The notes under the pieces were generated by a model, which was not told the origin of the DNA, ran no database searches, and saw only the letters and a program-made list of their open reading frames with translations. 60,261 nucleotides of DNA from Burkholderiaceae bacterium (GTDB lineage: Bacteria; Pseudomonadota; Gammaproteobacteria; Burkholderiales; Burkholderiaceae_C): positions 1-60,261 of the forward strand of contig JAFMFB010000013.1 in the NCBI GenBank assembly GCA_017856435.1, written 5' to 3'. Below, one piece after another: positions 20,137 through 30,001 of the stretch. A program made the translations under genes and the position numbers. Position 1 is the stretch's first letter, and the number at the start of each line of letters is the position of its first letter.

Positions 20137-21204
20137 TCAGAGTGCCTTGACCACCGCATCACCCATCTGAGCGGTGCCAACCTTTTCGGTTCCTTCACTC
20201 CAGATATCGGTGGTACGCAGCCCTTTGGAGAGGACCTGCTGGACAGCCGACTCAATTCGGCGCGCGGCTTCTTCCTGATTCAGGCTGAAGCGCAGCATCA
20301 TGGCGCTGCTCAAAATGGTTGCCAGTGGATTGGCAATGCCCTTGCCTGCAATATCAGGGGCGCTGCCGTGGCTGGGCTCATAGAGGCCTTGGTTCTTGCT
20401 GTTCAGGCTGGCAGAAGGCAACATACCAATTGATCCGGTAAGCATGGACGCCTCGTCTGACAAGATGTCTCCAAACATATTGCCAGTCACAACCACATCA
20501 AATTTTTTCGGGGCTCGCACGAGCTGCATGGCCGCATTGTCGACATACATGTGTTCGAGTTCGACATCAGGGTAGTCTTTGTGGACCTGGGTCACAACAT
20601 CCTTCCAGAACTGAAAGGTTTCCAGCACATTGGCCTTGTCCACGCTGGTAACTTTTTTATTCCGCTTGCGGGCAGCCTGGAATGCGACATGGGCAATCCG
20701 CTCGATCTCTGGTCGGGTGTAGCGCATGGTGTCAAAGGCTTCTTCGGCACCCGGAAATGCGCCATCGGTGGCTGTGCGCCGACCGCGAGGCTGTCCGAAG
20801 TAAATGTCACCTGTGAGCTCGCGAACGATCAGGATGTCCAGGCCGGAAATCAGCTCGGGCTTGAGGCTGGAGGCGCCCACCAATTGTTCATAGCAGATCG
20901 CAGGACGAAAATTGGCAAACAGCCCCAGGTGCTTGCGCAGGCCAAGAATGGCCTGCTCGGGTCGTAGCTGGCGTTGCAGCGTGTCATATTTCCAGTCGCC
21001 CACAGCGCCAAAGAGGATGGCATCTGCCGATTTGGCCAGATTCAAGGTGGCATCTGGCAAGGGGTGGCCGGAGATCTCGTAGGCTGCTCCACCCACCGGC
21101 GCAGTTTCCATCTCAAATTTGAGGTCCAGGGCCTTGAGAACCTTGACGGCCTCGGCAACGATTTCTACACCAATGCCATCACCTGGCAAAACAGCAATTT
21201 TCAT
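20137..21204 (-). CDS. leuB: 3-isopropylmalate dehydrogenase
   Basis: NAD-dependent oxidative decarboxylation of 3-isopropylmalate in leucine synthesis. 355 residues starting [15 protein letters not shown]. The metal and substrate site shows [22 protein letters not shown] and [18 protein letters not shown]. Third gene of the leuCDB run, 29 nt after leuD. Confidence 0.97.
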   Translation of the reverse strand: MKIAVLPGDGIGVEIVAEAVKVLKALDLKFEMETAPVGGAAYEISGHPLPDATLNLAKSADAILFGAVGDWKYDTLQRQLRPEQAILGLRKHLGLFANFRPAICYEQLVGASSLKPELISGLDILIVRELTGDIYFGQPRGRRTATDGAFPGAEEAFDTMRYTRPEIERIAHVAFQAARKRNKKVTSVDKANVLETFQFWKDVVTQVHKDYPDVELEHMYVDNAAMQLVRAPKKFDVVVTGNMFGDILSDEASMLTGSIGMLPSASLNSKNQGLYEPSHGSAPDIAGKGIANPLATILSSAMMLRFSLNQEEAARRIESAVQQVLSKGLRTTDIWSEGTEKVGTAQMGDAVVKAL

Positions 21205-21233
21205 GATCAGATTTGTATGTATGGGGGCTGGTT

Positions 21234-21884
21234 TCAGCCCAACATGGTATGGGCCAGCCAGGGTTTTTGAGCCAGTCGCTGAGTTTCAAAAGCGGCAATC
21301 TTTTCCTTGTGCCTGAGTGTCAGGCCAATGTCATCAAAGCCATTGAGCAGACAATATTTACGAAACGGCTGCACTTCAAATGGGACCTCTTCGCCTTGGG
21401 GCTGTACGACAACCTGTCGCTCCAGGTCAATGGTCAGTTGATAGCCAGGAAAGGCATTGCAGGCGTCAAACAACTTACCAACCACCGGTTCGGGAAGAAC
21501 AATCGGCAGCAGTCCGTTCTTGAAACAGTTGTTGAAGAAAATATCGGCAAAGCTGGGGGCAATCACAGCGCGAAAGCCGAACTGATCCAGAGCCCAGGGT
21601 GCATGCTCGCGGGATGAGCCACAGCCGAAGTTCTTGCGAGCCAATAAGATCGAGGCTCCCTGGTATCGGGTCTGGTTGAGCACAAAGTCTGGATTTGGTC
21701 GGCGTGACGCCGGATCCTGACCAGGGTAGCCGGGGTCTAGGTAGCGCCACTCGTCAAACAGATTGGGGCCAAAGCCGGTCTTTCGAATTGACTTGAGAAA
21801 CTGCTTGGGGATGATGGCGTCGGTATCGACATTTTCCCGGTCCATGGGGGCGACCAGCCCCTTGTGTATTGTGAATTTCTGCAT
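21234..21884 (-). CDS. leuD: 3-isopropylmalate dehydratase small subunit
   Basis: Swivel-domain subunit that completes the LeuC active site for isomerising 2- to 3-isopropylmalate. 216 residues. Conserved [11 protein letters not shown] near the N-terminus and the substrate loop [13 protein letters not shown]. Eight nt after leuC, so probably co-translated. Confidence 0.96.
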   Translation of the reverse strand: MQKFTIHKGLVAPMDRENVDTDAIIPKQFLKSIRKTGFGPNLFDEWRYLDPGYPGQDPASRRPNPDFVLNQTRYQGASILLARKNFGCGSSREHAPWALDQFGFRAVIAPSFADIFFNNCFKNGLLPIVLPEPVVGKLFDACNAFPGYQLTIDLERQVVVQPQGEEVPFEVQPFRKYCLLNGFDDIGLTLRHKEKIAAFETQRLAQKPWLAHTMLG

Positions 21885-21892
21885 TGGATCTC

Positions 21893-23314
21893 TCAGGCAA
21901 ATTTTCGGATATCGACAAAATGGCCTTGAATCGCCGCCGCCGCGGCCATCGCTGGACTGACCAGATGAGTTCGTCCCCCGTTGCCCTGACGACCCTCAAA
22001 GTTTCGGTTGCTGGTTGAGGCGCAGCGCTCACCTGGCTCGAGCCGGTCGGCATTCATGGCCAGACACATCGAGCATCCCGGCTCACGCCACTCAAAGCCG
22101 GCCGCCTTGAAAATCTCATGCAGCCCCTCGCGCTCGGCCTGCTCCTTGACCAGACCGGAACCCGGGACAACCAGAGCCAATTTGATATTGCGCGCCACCC
22201 TCTGGCCCAGCTTCTTCACCACAGCAGCAGCTTCACGCATATCTTCGATACGGCTGTTGGTGCATGAGCCGATAAAAACTTTATCGACATGGATATCGGC
22301 CAGAGGCTTGCCAGGTTCAAGCGCCATGTATGTCAGAGCTCGTTCGATCGCGCCGCGCTTGACAGCATCTTTTTCCTTGTCGGGATCAGGCACACGCCCA
22401 TCAATGCCCAACACCATTTCGGGTGAGGTACCCCAGGTGACCTGCGGCAGGATGGCGCTGGCGTCAATTTCAACGACGGCATCGAAGGTGGCATCGGCGT
22501 CGGAATGCAAGGATCGCCAGTAGGCGACAGCTTGCTCCCATTCAGCGCCGGTGGGGGACATGGGGCGACCCTTGACATAGTCGATGGTCTTGTCATCCAC
22601 TGCGACCAAACCAGCACGGGCACCTGCCTCAATCGCCATGTTGCAAACCGTCATGCGCCCTTCCATGCTGAGCGCGCGGATGGCTGAACCGGCAAATTCA
22701 ATGGTGTAACCAGTTCCTCCTGCAGTACCGATTTTGCCGATGATTGCCAGAACGATATCCTTGCCGCCACAGCCTCTGGGCAAGTTGCCTTCGACACTGA
22801 TCAGCATATTGCGTGCTTTTTTGGCAAGCAAAGTCTGGGTCGCCATCACATGTTCAACTTCGCTGGTCCCAATACCATGGGCCAGAGCGCCAAATGCACC
22901 ATGCGTCGAGGTGTGACTGTCGCCGCAAACCACGGTCATGCCAGGCAGTGTGGCGCCATTTTCAGGGCCAATCACATGCACGATACCTTGTCGCTTGGTC
23001 AGGAATGGAAAGTACGCTGCCGCCCCCGATGCCTTGATATTGGCGTCCAGGGTGGTGACCTGTTCCTTGCTGATTGGGTCAGAAATTCCGTCGTAACCAA
23101 GTTCCCACCCGGTGGTCGGGGTGTTGTGGTCGGCCGTGGCCACAATCGAGCTGACCCGCCAAACCTTGCGGCCAGCCTGACGCAGACCCTCAAAAGCCTG
23201 CGGACTGGTTACTTCATGCACCAGATGACGGTCGATGTAAAGAACAGCAGTACCGTCCTCTTCAGTGTGGACGACGTGTTCGTCCCAAATCTTGTCGTAA
23301 AGCGTGCGTCCCAT
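21893..23314 (-). CDS. leuC: 3-isopropylmalate dehydratase large subunit
   Basis: [4Fe-4S] subunit of isopropylmalate isomerase. 473 residues. The three cluster Cys are in [28 protein letters not shown] and [10 protein letters not shown]. Start ATG at 23314 ([15 protein letters not shown]). No leucine leader peptide or attenuator is apparent in the 100 bp upstream. Confidence 0.97.
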   Translation of the reverse strand: MGRTLYDKIWDEHVVHTEEDGTAVLYIDRHLVHEVTSPQAFEGLRQAGRKVWRVSSIVATADHNTPTTGWELGYDGISDPISKEQVTTLDANIKASGAAAYFPFLTKRQGIVHVIGPENGATLPGMTVVCGDSHTSTHGAFGALAHGIGTSEVEHVMATQTLLAKKARNMLISVEGNLPRGCGGKDIVLAIIGKIGTAGGTGYTIEFAGSAIRALSMEGRMTVCNMAIEAGARAGLVAVDDKTIDYVKGRPMSPTGAEWEQAVAYWRSLHSDADATFDAVVEIDASAILPQVTWGTSPEMVLGIDGRVPDPDKEKDAVKRGAIERALTYMALEPGKPLADIHVDKVFIGSCTNSRIEDMREAAAVVKKLGQRVARNIKLALVVPGSGLVKEQAEREGLHEIFKAAGFEWREPGCSMCLAMNADRLEPGERCASTSNRNFEGRQGNGGRTHLVSPAMAAAAAIQGHFVDIRKFA

Positions 23315-23413
23315 AGGCTATGTACTCGGCGATTGTTGGGTTTTTGATAAGGAATGAGCGATTTTATGCGGCTCAGGCGCCTCCAGGAAGGAGGTCATCA
23401 GAGTAATGCTTGC

Positions 23414-23797
23414 TCAATCAAGAATTTGGGTGCCTGTTCCGATGGCTCGAACCCTGTGGTCAACGTAATAGCCGCCAAACTCGGTGTACCGAAGTACATG
23501 CTGTTGGCAACGCTGACACAGCCAGAGATCGCAACGGTTGTAGGGAAAGTAGCGCATGGCCACCGGCGCGTCCGATGAGTCATAGCGGGTGCCTTGCGGA
23601 TGTTTTTCCTCAAAGGTCGGTTCATGCACCTCAGGGTCACGCAAGGTCGCCACCTCTTTCATCTGGCTGATTGGCCAGCGCTCCTCGGTGAAACTGGTCC
23701 AGCTTGAAGAGCAGCCCAAGGTGCATTGACACGTTTGAGCCGCTCGCGCATTACGCAGGTGATCACGCAATTGTTCAGCTTGATCGAGGTATTGCAT
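23414..23797 (-). CDS. Conserved-looking hypothetical protein with Cys clusters, downstream of gltA
   Basis: I do not recognise a characterised family. About 127 residues, no signal peptide or membrane segment. Two Cys groups are visible: CQCTLGC near residue 27 and CDLWLCQRC near residue 94, a pattern compatible with metal binding. They are followed by an aromatic, polar segment (HVLRYTEFGGYYVDHRVRAI). The ATG at 23797 is preferred over 23830 because the latter falls inside the gltA terminator. It lies between gltA and leuC on the same strand, 19 nt beyond the terminator hairpin, so expression may need readthrough or its own promoter. An overlapping frame (23398-23640) has no comparable composition. 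Confidence 0.65.
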   Translation of the reverse strand: MQYLDQAEQLRDHLRNARAAQTCQCTLGCSSSWTSFTEERWPISQMKEVATLRDPEVHEPTFEEKHPQGTRYDSSDAPVAMRYFPYNRCDLWLCQRCQQHVLRYTEFGGYYVDHRVRAIGTGTQILD

Positions 23798-23815
23798 GAC
23801 TTGATGTCTTGTGAA

Positions 23816-23848
23816 AAAACCCGCCGACATGACTGAACGGCGGGTTTT
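23816..23848 (-). terminator. Intrinsic terminator after gltA
   Basis: A perfect 11-bp inverted repeat (AAAACCCGCCG at 23816-23826, CGGCGGGTTTT at 23838-23848) around an 11-nt loop lies 17 nt after the gltA stop. Read on the minus strand, the stem ends in a run of six T. Strong call. Confidence 0.92.
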
Positions 23849-23865
23849 GAGTGGGAGAGGGTGGT

Positions 23866-25176
23866 TCAGCGCTGGCTGATTGGCGAAACCTCTCGCCGCT
23901 TTGAGCCCGTGAACAGCTGGCGCGGACGGCCAATTTTGTACTCTGGATCACCGATCATTTCATTGAGCTGAGCAATCCAGCCCACAGTGCGGGCCAGTGC
24001 AAAAATTCCGGTGAACATGTTCACCGGAATGCCAATGGCGCGCTGGACAATGCCAGAGTAGAAGTCCACATTCGGGTAGAGCTTGCGCTGCACAAAGTAG
24101 TCGTCTTCCAGCGCAATTTTTTCCAGTGCCATGGCCAACTTGAACAAGGGGTCCTTCTCCAGTCCCAATTCGGCCAGAACTTCCTTGCAGGTGTCCTGCA
24201 TCAGTTTGGCGCGTGGGTCGTAGTTTTTGTAAACCCGGTGACCAAACCCCATCAGGCGAACGCCAGAGTTCTTGTCTTTGACCTGGTTCATGAACTCACC
24301 GACCTTTTCCGCGCCGCCGTTGGCTTGAAGCCCTTCCAACATATTCAGACAGGCTTCATTGGCGCCCCCGTGAGCGGGTCCCCACAGACAGGCGACACCA
24401 GCGGCGATGGCTGCAAATGGATTGGTCCCGGAGGAGCCACACAGGCGCACAGTGGAGGTGGAGGCGTTTTGCTCATGGTCAGCATGCAGAATGAAGATTC
24501 GGTCCAAGGCCCGCTCCAGGACCGGGTTGACCTGATAGTCCTCACAAGGGGTACCAAACATCATGCGCAGGAAGTTGCCTGAGTAGCTGAGTTCATTGCG
24601 CGGGTACATGTAGGGCTGGCCCATTTTGTACTTATAGGCCAGGGAAACCAGGGTCGGCATTTTGGCGATCAGGCGTATCGCAGAAATTTCCCGGTGCTCT
24701 GGATTGTTGATATCGGTGCTGTCATGGTAGAAAGCTGACATGGCGCCCACCAGTCCGGTAATCACAGCCATGGGGTGAGCGTCTCGCCGAAAGCCACGCA
24801 GGAAGAACTGGAGTTGTTCGTTAACCATGGTGTGGTTGATGACGCGCTTGTTGAAGTCGGCCTTTTGCTGAACATTTGGCAGATCACCGTACAGCAGAAG
24901 ATGACAGGTTTCCAGAAAGTCGCACTGAGCGGCCAACTGCTCTATCGGGTAGCCTCGGTAGAGCAGTTCACCCTTGTCGCCATCGATATAAGTGATGGCG
25001 GACTGGCAGGATGCGGTGGATAGAAAGCCGGGGTCATAGGTGAACATGCCGGTCTGTCCATAGAGCTTACGAATGTCAATGACATCCGGGCCAATGCTGC
25101 CTTGATACACGGGCAGGTCAATGCTGGGCGTGCCATTGCTAAATGACAGCGTGGCTTTGTTGTCGGCTTGTTTCAT
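23866..25176 (-). CDS. gltA: Citrate synthase
   Basis: Condenses oxaloacetate and acetyl-CoA to citrate. 436 residues, the length of the hexameric, NADH-regulated Gram-negative type. Active-site motifs are [21 protein letters not shown] and [14 protein letters not shown]. Start ATG at 25176 with AAAGGAC upstream, overlapping the sdhE stop. Last gene of the sdhCDAB-sdhE-gltA operon, followed by a strong terminator. Confidence 0.98.
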   Translation of the reverse strand: MKQADNKATLSFSNGTPSIDLPVYQGSIGPDVIDIRKLYGQTGMFTYDPGFLSTASCQSAITYIDGDKGELLYRGYPIEQLAAQCDFLETCHLLLYGDLPNVQQKADFNKRVINHTMVNEQLQFFLRGFRRDAHPMAVITGLVGAMSAFYHDSTDINNPEHREISAIRLIAKMPTLVSLAYKYKMGQPYMYPRNELSYSGNFLRMMFGTPCEDYQVNPVLERALDRIFILHADHEQNASTSTVRLCGSSGTNPFAAIAAGVACLWGPAHGGANEACLNMLEGLQANGGAEKVGEFMNQVKDKNSGVRLMGFGHRVYKNYDPRAKLMQDTCKEVLAELGLEKDPLFKLAMALEKIALEDDYFVQRKLYPNVDFYSGIVQRAIGIPVNMFTGIFALARTVGWIAQLNEMIGDPEYKIGRPRQLFTGSKRREVSPISQR

Positions 25177-25460
25177 TTTTGTCCTTTCAGTTTCAACATG
25201 TTCAAGACTTCCAGCACGTCTGCGCGATTCAAGGCAGGATCAACCTCTTCTATCTGTTTGCGTCCCAGGTTCAGATCAAGCAGGTCATTGTCGCCAAGTT
25301 CCATCAGCGCCATCAGTCCATCGGCTTGCCGTAGGGTTAATTCACTTTCGAAATTCTGGAAGAAGTGTTCAAGAAAGAGGTCATTTTCCAACAAACCGCG
25401 ACGACAGCGCCATTTGAGCTTGCTGAGGGCGGCGGCATCAAGCAGCTGACCTTCGACCAT
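25173..25460 (-). CDS. sdhE: Succinate dehydrogenase flavinylation factor SdhE
   Basis: Small protein that promotes covalent FAD attachment to SdhA. 95 residues from the ATG at 25460 ([19 protein letters not shown]); an in-frame upstream start at 25487 would overlap the sdhB end. The diagnostic RGxxE motif is present as [11 protein letters not shown], followed by the helical acidic C-terminal half. Overlaps gltA by 4 nt. Its place between sdhB and gltA supports the call. Confidence 0.93.
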   Translation of the reverse strand: MVEGQLLDAAALSKLKWRCRRGLLENDLFLEHFFQNFESELTLRQADGLMALMELGDNDLLDLNLGRKQIEEVDPALNRADVLEVLNMLKLKGQK

Positions 25461-25476
25461 GGTTTCCCCCGGGATC

Positions 25477-26181
25477 CTAGATGGCACGAGACAACATCAT
25501 GTCCTTGATTTTTCCGATGGCGCGGGTTGGATTCAGGCCCTTTGGGCAAACATCGACACAGTTCATGATGGTATGGCAACGGAACAGCCGGTAGGGATCT
25601 TCCAGATTATCCAGGCGTTCGCCGGTAGCCTGATCCCGGCTGTCGGCGATAAATCGATAGGCCTGCAGCAAACCGGCAGGGCCGACGAACTTGTCTGGGT
25701 TCCACCAGAAGCTTGGGCAACTGGTGGAGCAACTCGCGCACAAGATGCATTCATAGAGGCCGTTCAATTCCTCACGCTCCTCCGGCGATTGAAGCCGCTC
25801 TTTTTCAGGCGGGATCGTGTCATTGATCAGGTAGGGCTTGATGGAATGGTATTGCTTAAAAAATTGAGTCATGTCCACGATCAGGTCGCGCACGACAGGC
25901 AGGCCGGGTAATGGTTTGAGCACGATGGTGGAAGGCAGTGTGCGCAAATTGGTCAGGCAAGCCAGCCCGTTTTTTCCATTGATATTCATGGCATCCGAAC
26001 CGCAAACCCCTTCGCGGCAGGAGCGTCGGAATGACAAGGAAGGGTCGACGGCCTTAAGCTTGATCAGAGCATCGAGCAGCATGCGCTCATGGCCATCGAG
26101 CTCGATTTCAATCGTCTGCATGAAAGGCTTGGCATCCCGATCGGGGTCATATCGATAGATTTTGAAAGTTCTTTTTTGCAT
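25477..26181 (-). CDS. sdhB: Succinate dehydrogenase iron-sulfur subunit
   Basis: Electron-transfer subunit of complex II. 234 residues from the ATG at 26181 (MQKRTFKIYRYDPD). The [2Fe-2S] Cys are in CREGVCGSDAMNI and NGLACL. The [4Fe-4S]/[3Fe-4S] ligands are in CILCASCSTSCPSFWW and CHTIMNCVDVCPKGLNP. Follows sdhA by 70 nt. Confidence 0.97.
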   Translation of the reverse strand: MQKRTFKIYRYDPDRDAKPFMQTIEIELDGHERMLLDALIKLKAVDPSLSFRRSCREGVCGSDAMNINGKNGLACLTNLRTLPSTIVLKPLPGLPVVRDLIVDMTQFFKQYHSIKPYLINDTIPPEKERLQSPEEREELNGLYECILCASCSTSCPSFWWNPDKFVGPAGLLQAYRFIADSRDQATGERLDNLEDPYRLFRCHTIMNCVDVCPKGLNPTRAIGKIKDMMLSRAI

Positions 26182-26251
26182 GATGTGCTCAGTCTTGAAG
26201 GGGCTCAATACAGCTCAGCGGGGTCTGTCGGGTCATATAGGTCGGTGGATT

Positions 26252-28060
26252 TCAGAAAGTTCTGACCTTGGGCGGAACCGACTCAACTGTCAAAGGTTTT
26301 AGGTTGACTGGTTTGTAGCTCAGGCTGTTGTCTGCGCTGTGCCACAAGGTGTGCTTCATCCATTCCTTGTCATTTCTTCCCAACGGAAAATCAGGGTCAT
26401 CCGCTCCCCGTTCGTAGTCTTCCACAGTGTGGGCGCCACGACACTCTTGGCGGGCAGCCGCCGAAGTCATGGTGGACTGGGCGGCTTCAATCAGATTCTC
26501 AACTTCAAGGGCCTCAATGCGCGCGGTATTGAAGACCCTGGATTTGTCCTTGAGGGTGATATGCGCCACTCTTTCTCTGATGGCATTGATTTTTTGAACG
26601 CCTTCGTGCAGGCTGGCTTGCGTACGAAAAACCCCGGCGTGTTGCTGCATGGCGCTGCGAATGTCTCCCGCGACATCCTGCGCATATTCGCCGGAAGTGC
26701 TGCTGTCCAGTCGGCTCAGGCGCGCCAGGGTCAGATCGGTAGCGTTTGACGGCAGGGGTTTATGGTGTTTGTTGGCCTGGTTGAAAGCAACAATGTGGTT
26801 GCCCGCTGCTCTGCCAAAAACGATCAGATCGAGCAGGGAATTCGTGCCCAGACGATTGGCGCCATGAACGCTCACGCAGGAGCATTCACCCACCGCATAC
26901 AAACCATTGACCACGGCTTGCCCGCCTTGCGAGTTCGGTACCACAACCTGTCCATGGACATTGGTGGGGATGCCGCCCATCTGGTAGTGAATGGTCGGCA
27001 CCACCGGAATCGCTTCGCGGGTGATGTCGACATTGGCAAAATTGACCCCAATTTCATAAACAGAGGGGAGGCGTTTGTGAATCGTATCGGCTCCCAGGTG
27101 GTCAAGTTTTAGCAGCACATAGTCCTTATTGGGGCCGCATCCACGGCCTTCCTTGATCTCCTGATCCATGCACCGAGAAACAAAGTCTCGAGGCGCCAGA
27201 TCTTTCAGGGTGGGCGCGTAGCGCTCCATGAAGCGCTCACCGTGGCTGTTGAGCAAAATTGCACCCTCACCACGGCAGCCCTCGGTCAGAAGAACGCCGG
27301 CGCCGGCGACGCCGGTTGGATGGAATTGCCAGAATTCCATGTCCTGCAGCGGAATGCCGGCTCGAGCCGCCATCCCCAGGCCATCGCCTGTATTGATGAA
27401 GGCATTGGTTGATGCAGCGAAAATTCTTCCAGCGCCTCCAGTGGCTAGCAGGACGGTCTTGGCTTGCAAGACATGCAGGTCACCGGTCTCCATTTCCAGG
27501 GCAGTGACACCAACCACATCGCCCTCAGAGTCCCTGATGAGGTCCTGAGCCATCCATTCAACAAAAAACTGGGTGCGAGCCGAAACATTTTGCTGATAAA
27601 GGGTATGCAACAGGGCGTGACCAGTGCGGTCAGCGGCAGCGCAGGCGCGTTGTACCGGCTTCTCACCATAGTTGGCTGTGTGGCCGCCAAAGGGTCGCTG
27701 ATAAATAGTTCCATCCGGGTTGCGATCAAAAGGCATGCCCATGTGCTCAAGCTCATAGACCACTTTGGAGGCCTCACGGCACATGAACTCGATGGCGTCT
27801 TGATCGCCCAGCCAGTCTGAACCCTTGACCGTGTCATAGAAGTGATAGTGCCAGTTGTCTTCAGTCATATTGCCTAAGGATGCACCAATGCCGCCCTGGG
27901 CCGCGACCGTGTGAGAGCGGGTAGGAAAGACCTTGGATAAAACCGCCACATTCAGACCAGCGCGCGCCAGCTGAAGTGATGCACGCATACCGGCGCCCCC
28001 GGCGCCAATGATCACAACATCAAATTTACGTTGAGAAACGGGATACGAGGAATACGACAT
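26252..28060 (-). CDS. sdhA: Succinate dehydrogenase flavoprotein subunit
   Basis: Catalytic subunit of complex II, oxidising succinate to fumarate. 602 residues. The N-terminal FAD Rossmann motif is DVVIIGAGGAGMRASLQLA. The His that carries covalent FAD is in RSHTVAAQGGIGASLG, and the substrate-binding region includes QFHPTGVAGAG. Start ATG at 28060 (MSYSSYPVSQRKFD) overlaps the sdhD stop (TAATG); more than 60 upstream in-frame residues are sdhD shadow. Confidence 0.97.
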   Translation of the reverse strand: MSYSSYPVSQRKFDVVIIGAGGAGMRASLQLARAGLNVAVLSKVFPTRSHTVAAQGGIGASLGNMTEDNWHYHFYDTVKGSDWLGDQDAIEFMCREASKVVYELEHMGMPFDRNPDGTIYQRPFGGHTANYGEKPVQRACAAADRTGHALLHTLYQQNVSARTQFFVEWMAQDLIRDSEGDVVGVTALEMETGDLHVLQAKTVLLATGGAGRIFAASTNAFINTGDGLGMAARAGIPLQDMEFWQFHPTGVAGAGVLLTEGCRGEGAILLNSHGERFMERYAPTLKDLAPRDFVSRCMDQEIKEGRGCGPNKDYVLLKLDHLGADTIHKRLPSVYEIGVNFANVDITREAIPVVPTIHYQMGGIPTNVHGQVVVPNSQGGQAVVNGLYAVGECSCVSVHGANRLGTNSLLDLIVFGRAAGNHIVAFNQANKHHKPLPSNATDLTLARLSRLDSSTSGEYAQDVAGDIRSAMQQHAGVFRTQASLHEGVQKINAIRERVAHITLKDKSRVFNTARIEALEVENLIEAAQSTMTSAAARQECRGAHTVEDYERGADDPDFPLGRNDKEWMKHTLWHSADNSLSYKPVNLKPLTVESVPPKVRTF

Positions 28061-28425
28061 TAAAGTCTCCACAGAACTTGAATGGCCCAGCCAGCGCAAC
28101 CAACCAGCCAGGCAATGGTTGTTACCAGAAGGGATAGGCGTAGCCAGACGGGTTTGATGTAATCCATCCAGATGTCTCGCATTCCTACCCAGGCATGCCA
28201 GGTGAGCGCAACGATCACGGCAAAACTCAAAAATTTCATCCACTGCGTCGCAAAAATACCTGCCCAGGTCCGATAGTCGATCGGTCCGCTTGTGAGCAGC
28301 ACCTGAGCCAGCACCAGCAAGGTAAACAGCGCGATCAAGACGGCACTGGCGCGCTGGACAATCCAGTCACGCAGACCGTAATGAGCGCCGACAACGATGC
28401 GTTTGGAACCGTAGTTGACAGACAT
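28060..28425 (-). CDS. sdhD: Succinate dehydrogenase membrane anchor subunit
   Basis: Hydrophobic anchor of complex II that helps bind heme b and ubiquinone. 121 residues with three membrane helices. WIVQRASAVLIALFTLLVLA marks the first; the family pattern WHAWVGMRDIWMDYI contains the likely heme-ligating His and the quinone-site Asp/Tyr. GGAAAC precedes the ATG. Between sdhC and sdhA. Confidence 0.93.
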   Translation of the reverse strand: MSVNYGSKRIVVGAHYGLRDWIVQRASAVLIALFTLLVLAQVLLTSGPIDYRTWAGIFATQWMKFLSFAVIVALTWHAWVGMRDIWMDYIKPVWLRLSLLVTTIAWLVGCAGWAIQVLWRL

Positions 28426-28477
28426 AAATGTTTCCTGTTTGAAGAAGGTGTTGCGCTAAGGGCTAAGGTTTAGCGTA

Positions 28478-28921
28478 TCAGTAGAAGTTAAAGAGCTTGG
28501 CGCCCAGTAGCAGGGTCAGGGACAGGCTCAGGGCCAAGGTAACGATGGCTGAGGTCTTGCCAAACTCTTTGCTGACCACATGCGCGGCATCCATGATGAG
28601 GTGTCGCACACCGGCGACCAGATGATGCAAGAAAGCCCAAATCAGGGCGAGTGCAACCAATTTGTAGAAGAAACCTGGCAAGCCGAGTGCCCCGATTTTG
28701 AAAAGCGCAGTGAACCGGGCAAACGAATACTCTGATGAGACCGAGGTATCAAACATCCAGATGATGAATGGCAGCAAGATGAAGAGCAAGGCACCACTGA
28801 CACGGTGAAGGATGGAGACCCAGCCAGCAGCCGGCAACCGGTAAGTGGGCAGGTCGCGCAGAGCGTTGATATTGCGAAATTCCGGCCGAACGCGAGAGAC
28901 CTTGGATAGGGAGGAAGTCAT
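28478..28921 (-). CDS. sdhC: Succinate dehydrogenase cytochrome b556 subunit
   Basis: First membrane subunit of complex II. 147 residues with three membrane helices. Family signatures are RLPAAGWVSILHRVSGALLF (quinone site) and FLHHLVAGVRHLIMD (heme-ligand His region). First gene of the sdh operon; it lies 99 bp downstream of the gntR stop on the same strand, so it could be read from gntR or from its own promoter in that gap. Confidence 0.94.
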   Translation of the reverse strand: MTSSLSKVSRVRPEFRNINALRDLPTYRLPAAGWVSILHRVSGALLFILLPFIIWMFDTSVSSEYSFARFTALFKIGALGLPGFFYKLVALALIWAFLHHLVAGVRHLIMDAAHVVSKEFGKTSAIVTLALSLSLTLLLGAKLFNFY

Positions 28922-29020
28922 GGTTAAGGTTTCCTAACTGGCAACAGTCTGATTATTACGGTCAATAGGGTGGCTAATTGCATGTAGAGAAGATCTGGTC
29001 AGGGGCAAGAAAATGCACTT

Positions 29021-29821
29021 TCAATTCAAGTCATTGCGGTAATGATGCCGGGTTGTCAGGTAAAGGCCGCGGCGCAGTTCGATAGGTACATGGTTGTAGC
29101 TGAAGGCAACGCGCTCAACGCTGAGCAAAGGGGTGTCTTGGGATATCCGCAGCAAGGATGCCTGGGTGGCATCCGGCAGTACTGCGCGAATTTTTTCTTC
29201 TGCCCGAACCATATGAACACCAAATTCCTTCTCGAAAAAAGCGTACATCGGCCCACTGTAATCCCGCAAGCGTTCAGCGGTTAGGCCCTTGAAAGGTGTC
29301 GCCGGTAACCATAGGTCTTCCAGGATCGTCGGATGCCCGGCATAGCTGAGAACGCGCCTGACCTGTAAAACACTCTCCCCCGGTTGTAGGTTCAGGGATT
29401 GCGCCACAGCGCTGGAGGCACGTATTCGCTTGCAATCAACAATCTCCCGGCTGGCTGGCAAATCGCTGGTGAAGTCGCCACTGTCAGGTTTGAGGTGTAA
29501 AAACCGGTACTGCACATCCTGCTCAGCGTGGGTGGCAACAAAGGTGCCCTTGCCTTGACGCCTGATCAGGAGGTTCTCTGCGGCCAACTCATCAATGGCC
29601 TTGCGCACCGTGCCCTGACTGACTCGAAAACGTGCTGCCAGTTCGATTTCACTGGGGATGGCCTCGCTGGGCCGCCACTCACCAGCTTGAAGGCTGCGCA
29701 GAATCAGCTCTTTGATTTGCTGGTAGAGCGGGCTGAAAGCGGGCGTAACACCCGACCCGCCAGCTGGGCTCGCAGATGACTCGCTAGTGCCGATTTCAGG
29801 TGATGGGAGGGCTTGAACCAT
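29021..29821 (-). CDS. GntR-family transcriptional regulator (HutC/UTRA type)
   Basis: 266 residues. The N-terminal winged helix-turn-helix (about residues 28-95) contains ELAARFRVSQGTVRKAIDEL and LIRRQGKGTFVA. The C-terminal UTRA ligand-binding domain (about 105-260) contains GESVLQVRRVLS and EDLWLPATPFKG. The effector is unknown. It is encoded immediately before sdhC and divergently from mdh. A perfect palindrome (29867-29882) lies 46 bp upstream of its start, so autoregulation and control of the adjoining TCA genes are likely by inference. Confidence 0.92.
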   Translation of the reverse strand: MVQALPSPEIGTSESSASPAGGSGVTPAFSPLYQQIKELILRSLQAGEWRPSEAIPSEIELAARFRVSQGTVRKAIDELAAENLLIRRQGKGTFVATHAEQDVQYRFLHLKPDSGDFTSDLPASREIVDCKRIRASSAVAQSLNLQPGESVLQVRRVLSYAGHPTILEDLWLPATPFKGLTAERLRDYSGPMYAFFEKEFGVHMVRAEEKIRAVLPDATQASLLRISQDTPLLSVERVAFSYNHVPIELRRGLYLTTRHHYRNDLN

Positions 29822-29866
29822 GGTTGGGCGTCAGGAAAAGCATAATGCCTGTGGGGTGGTTAATCA

Positions 29867-29882
29867 TATCTTATATAAGATA
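29867..29882. promoter_or_regulatory. Perfect 16-bp palindrome, candidate GntR operator
   Basis: TATCTTATATAAGATA is a perfect inverted repeat in the gntR/mdh divergent gap. It is centred about 17 bp upstream of the mdh -35 hexamer. On the minus strand it overlaps the spacer before a TATGAT element that could be the gntR -10. Size and symmetry fit a GntR dimer site; binding is inferred. Confidence 0.65.
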
Positions 29883-29891
29883 CAAGAGAAA

Positions 29892-29920
29892 TTGATATCG
29901 CCTTCGTTTCGCGCTACACT
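29892..29920 (+). promoter_or_regulatory. Probable sigma70 promoter of mdh
   Basis: TTGATA (29892-29897), a 17-nt spacer and TACACT (29915-29920) give four of six matches in each hexamer at optimal spacing. Predicted transcription start is near 29927, leaving a leader of about 75 nt before the mdh ATG at 30002. Confidence 0.65.
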
Positions 29921-30001
29921 TGGCGGCTGTTTCTTTCGAGGACGGTGCTCTTGCGCGGCATCGTTCAATCCTGCAGCCTTTACCCCCAGGAGTCCCTGAA
30001 T

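Noticed and set aside
22850-23347. 165-codon plus-strand ORF
   Set aside because: Antisense to the leuC 5' half; no independent signals.
27877-28243. Long N-terminal extension of sdhA
   Set aside because: Residues upstream of 28060 are a shadow of sdhD; the FAD motif starts shortly after the ATG at 28060.
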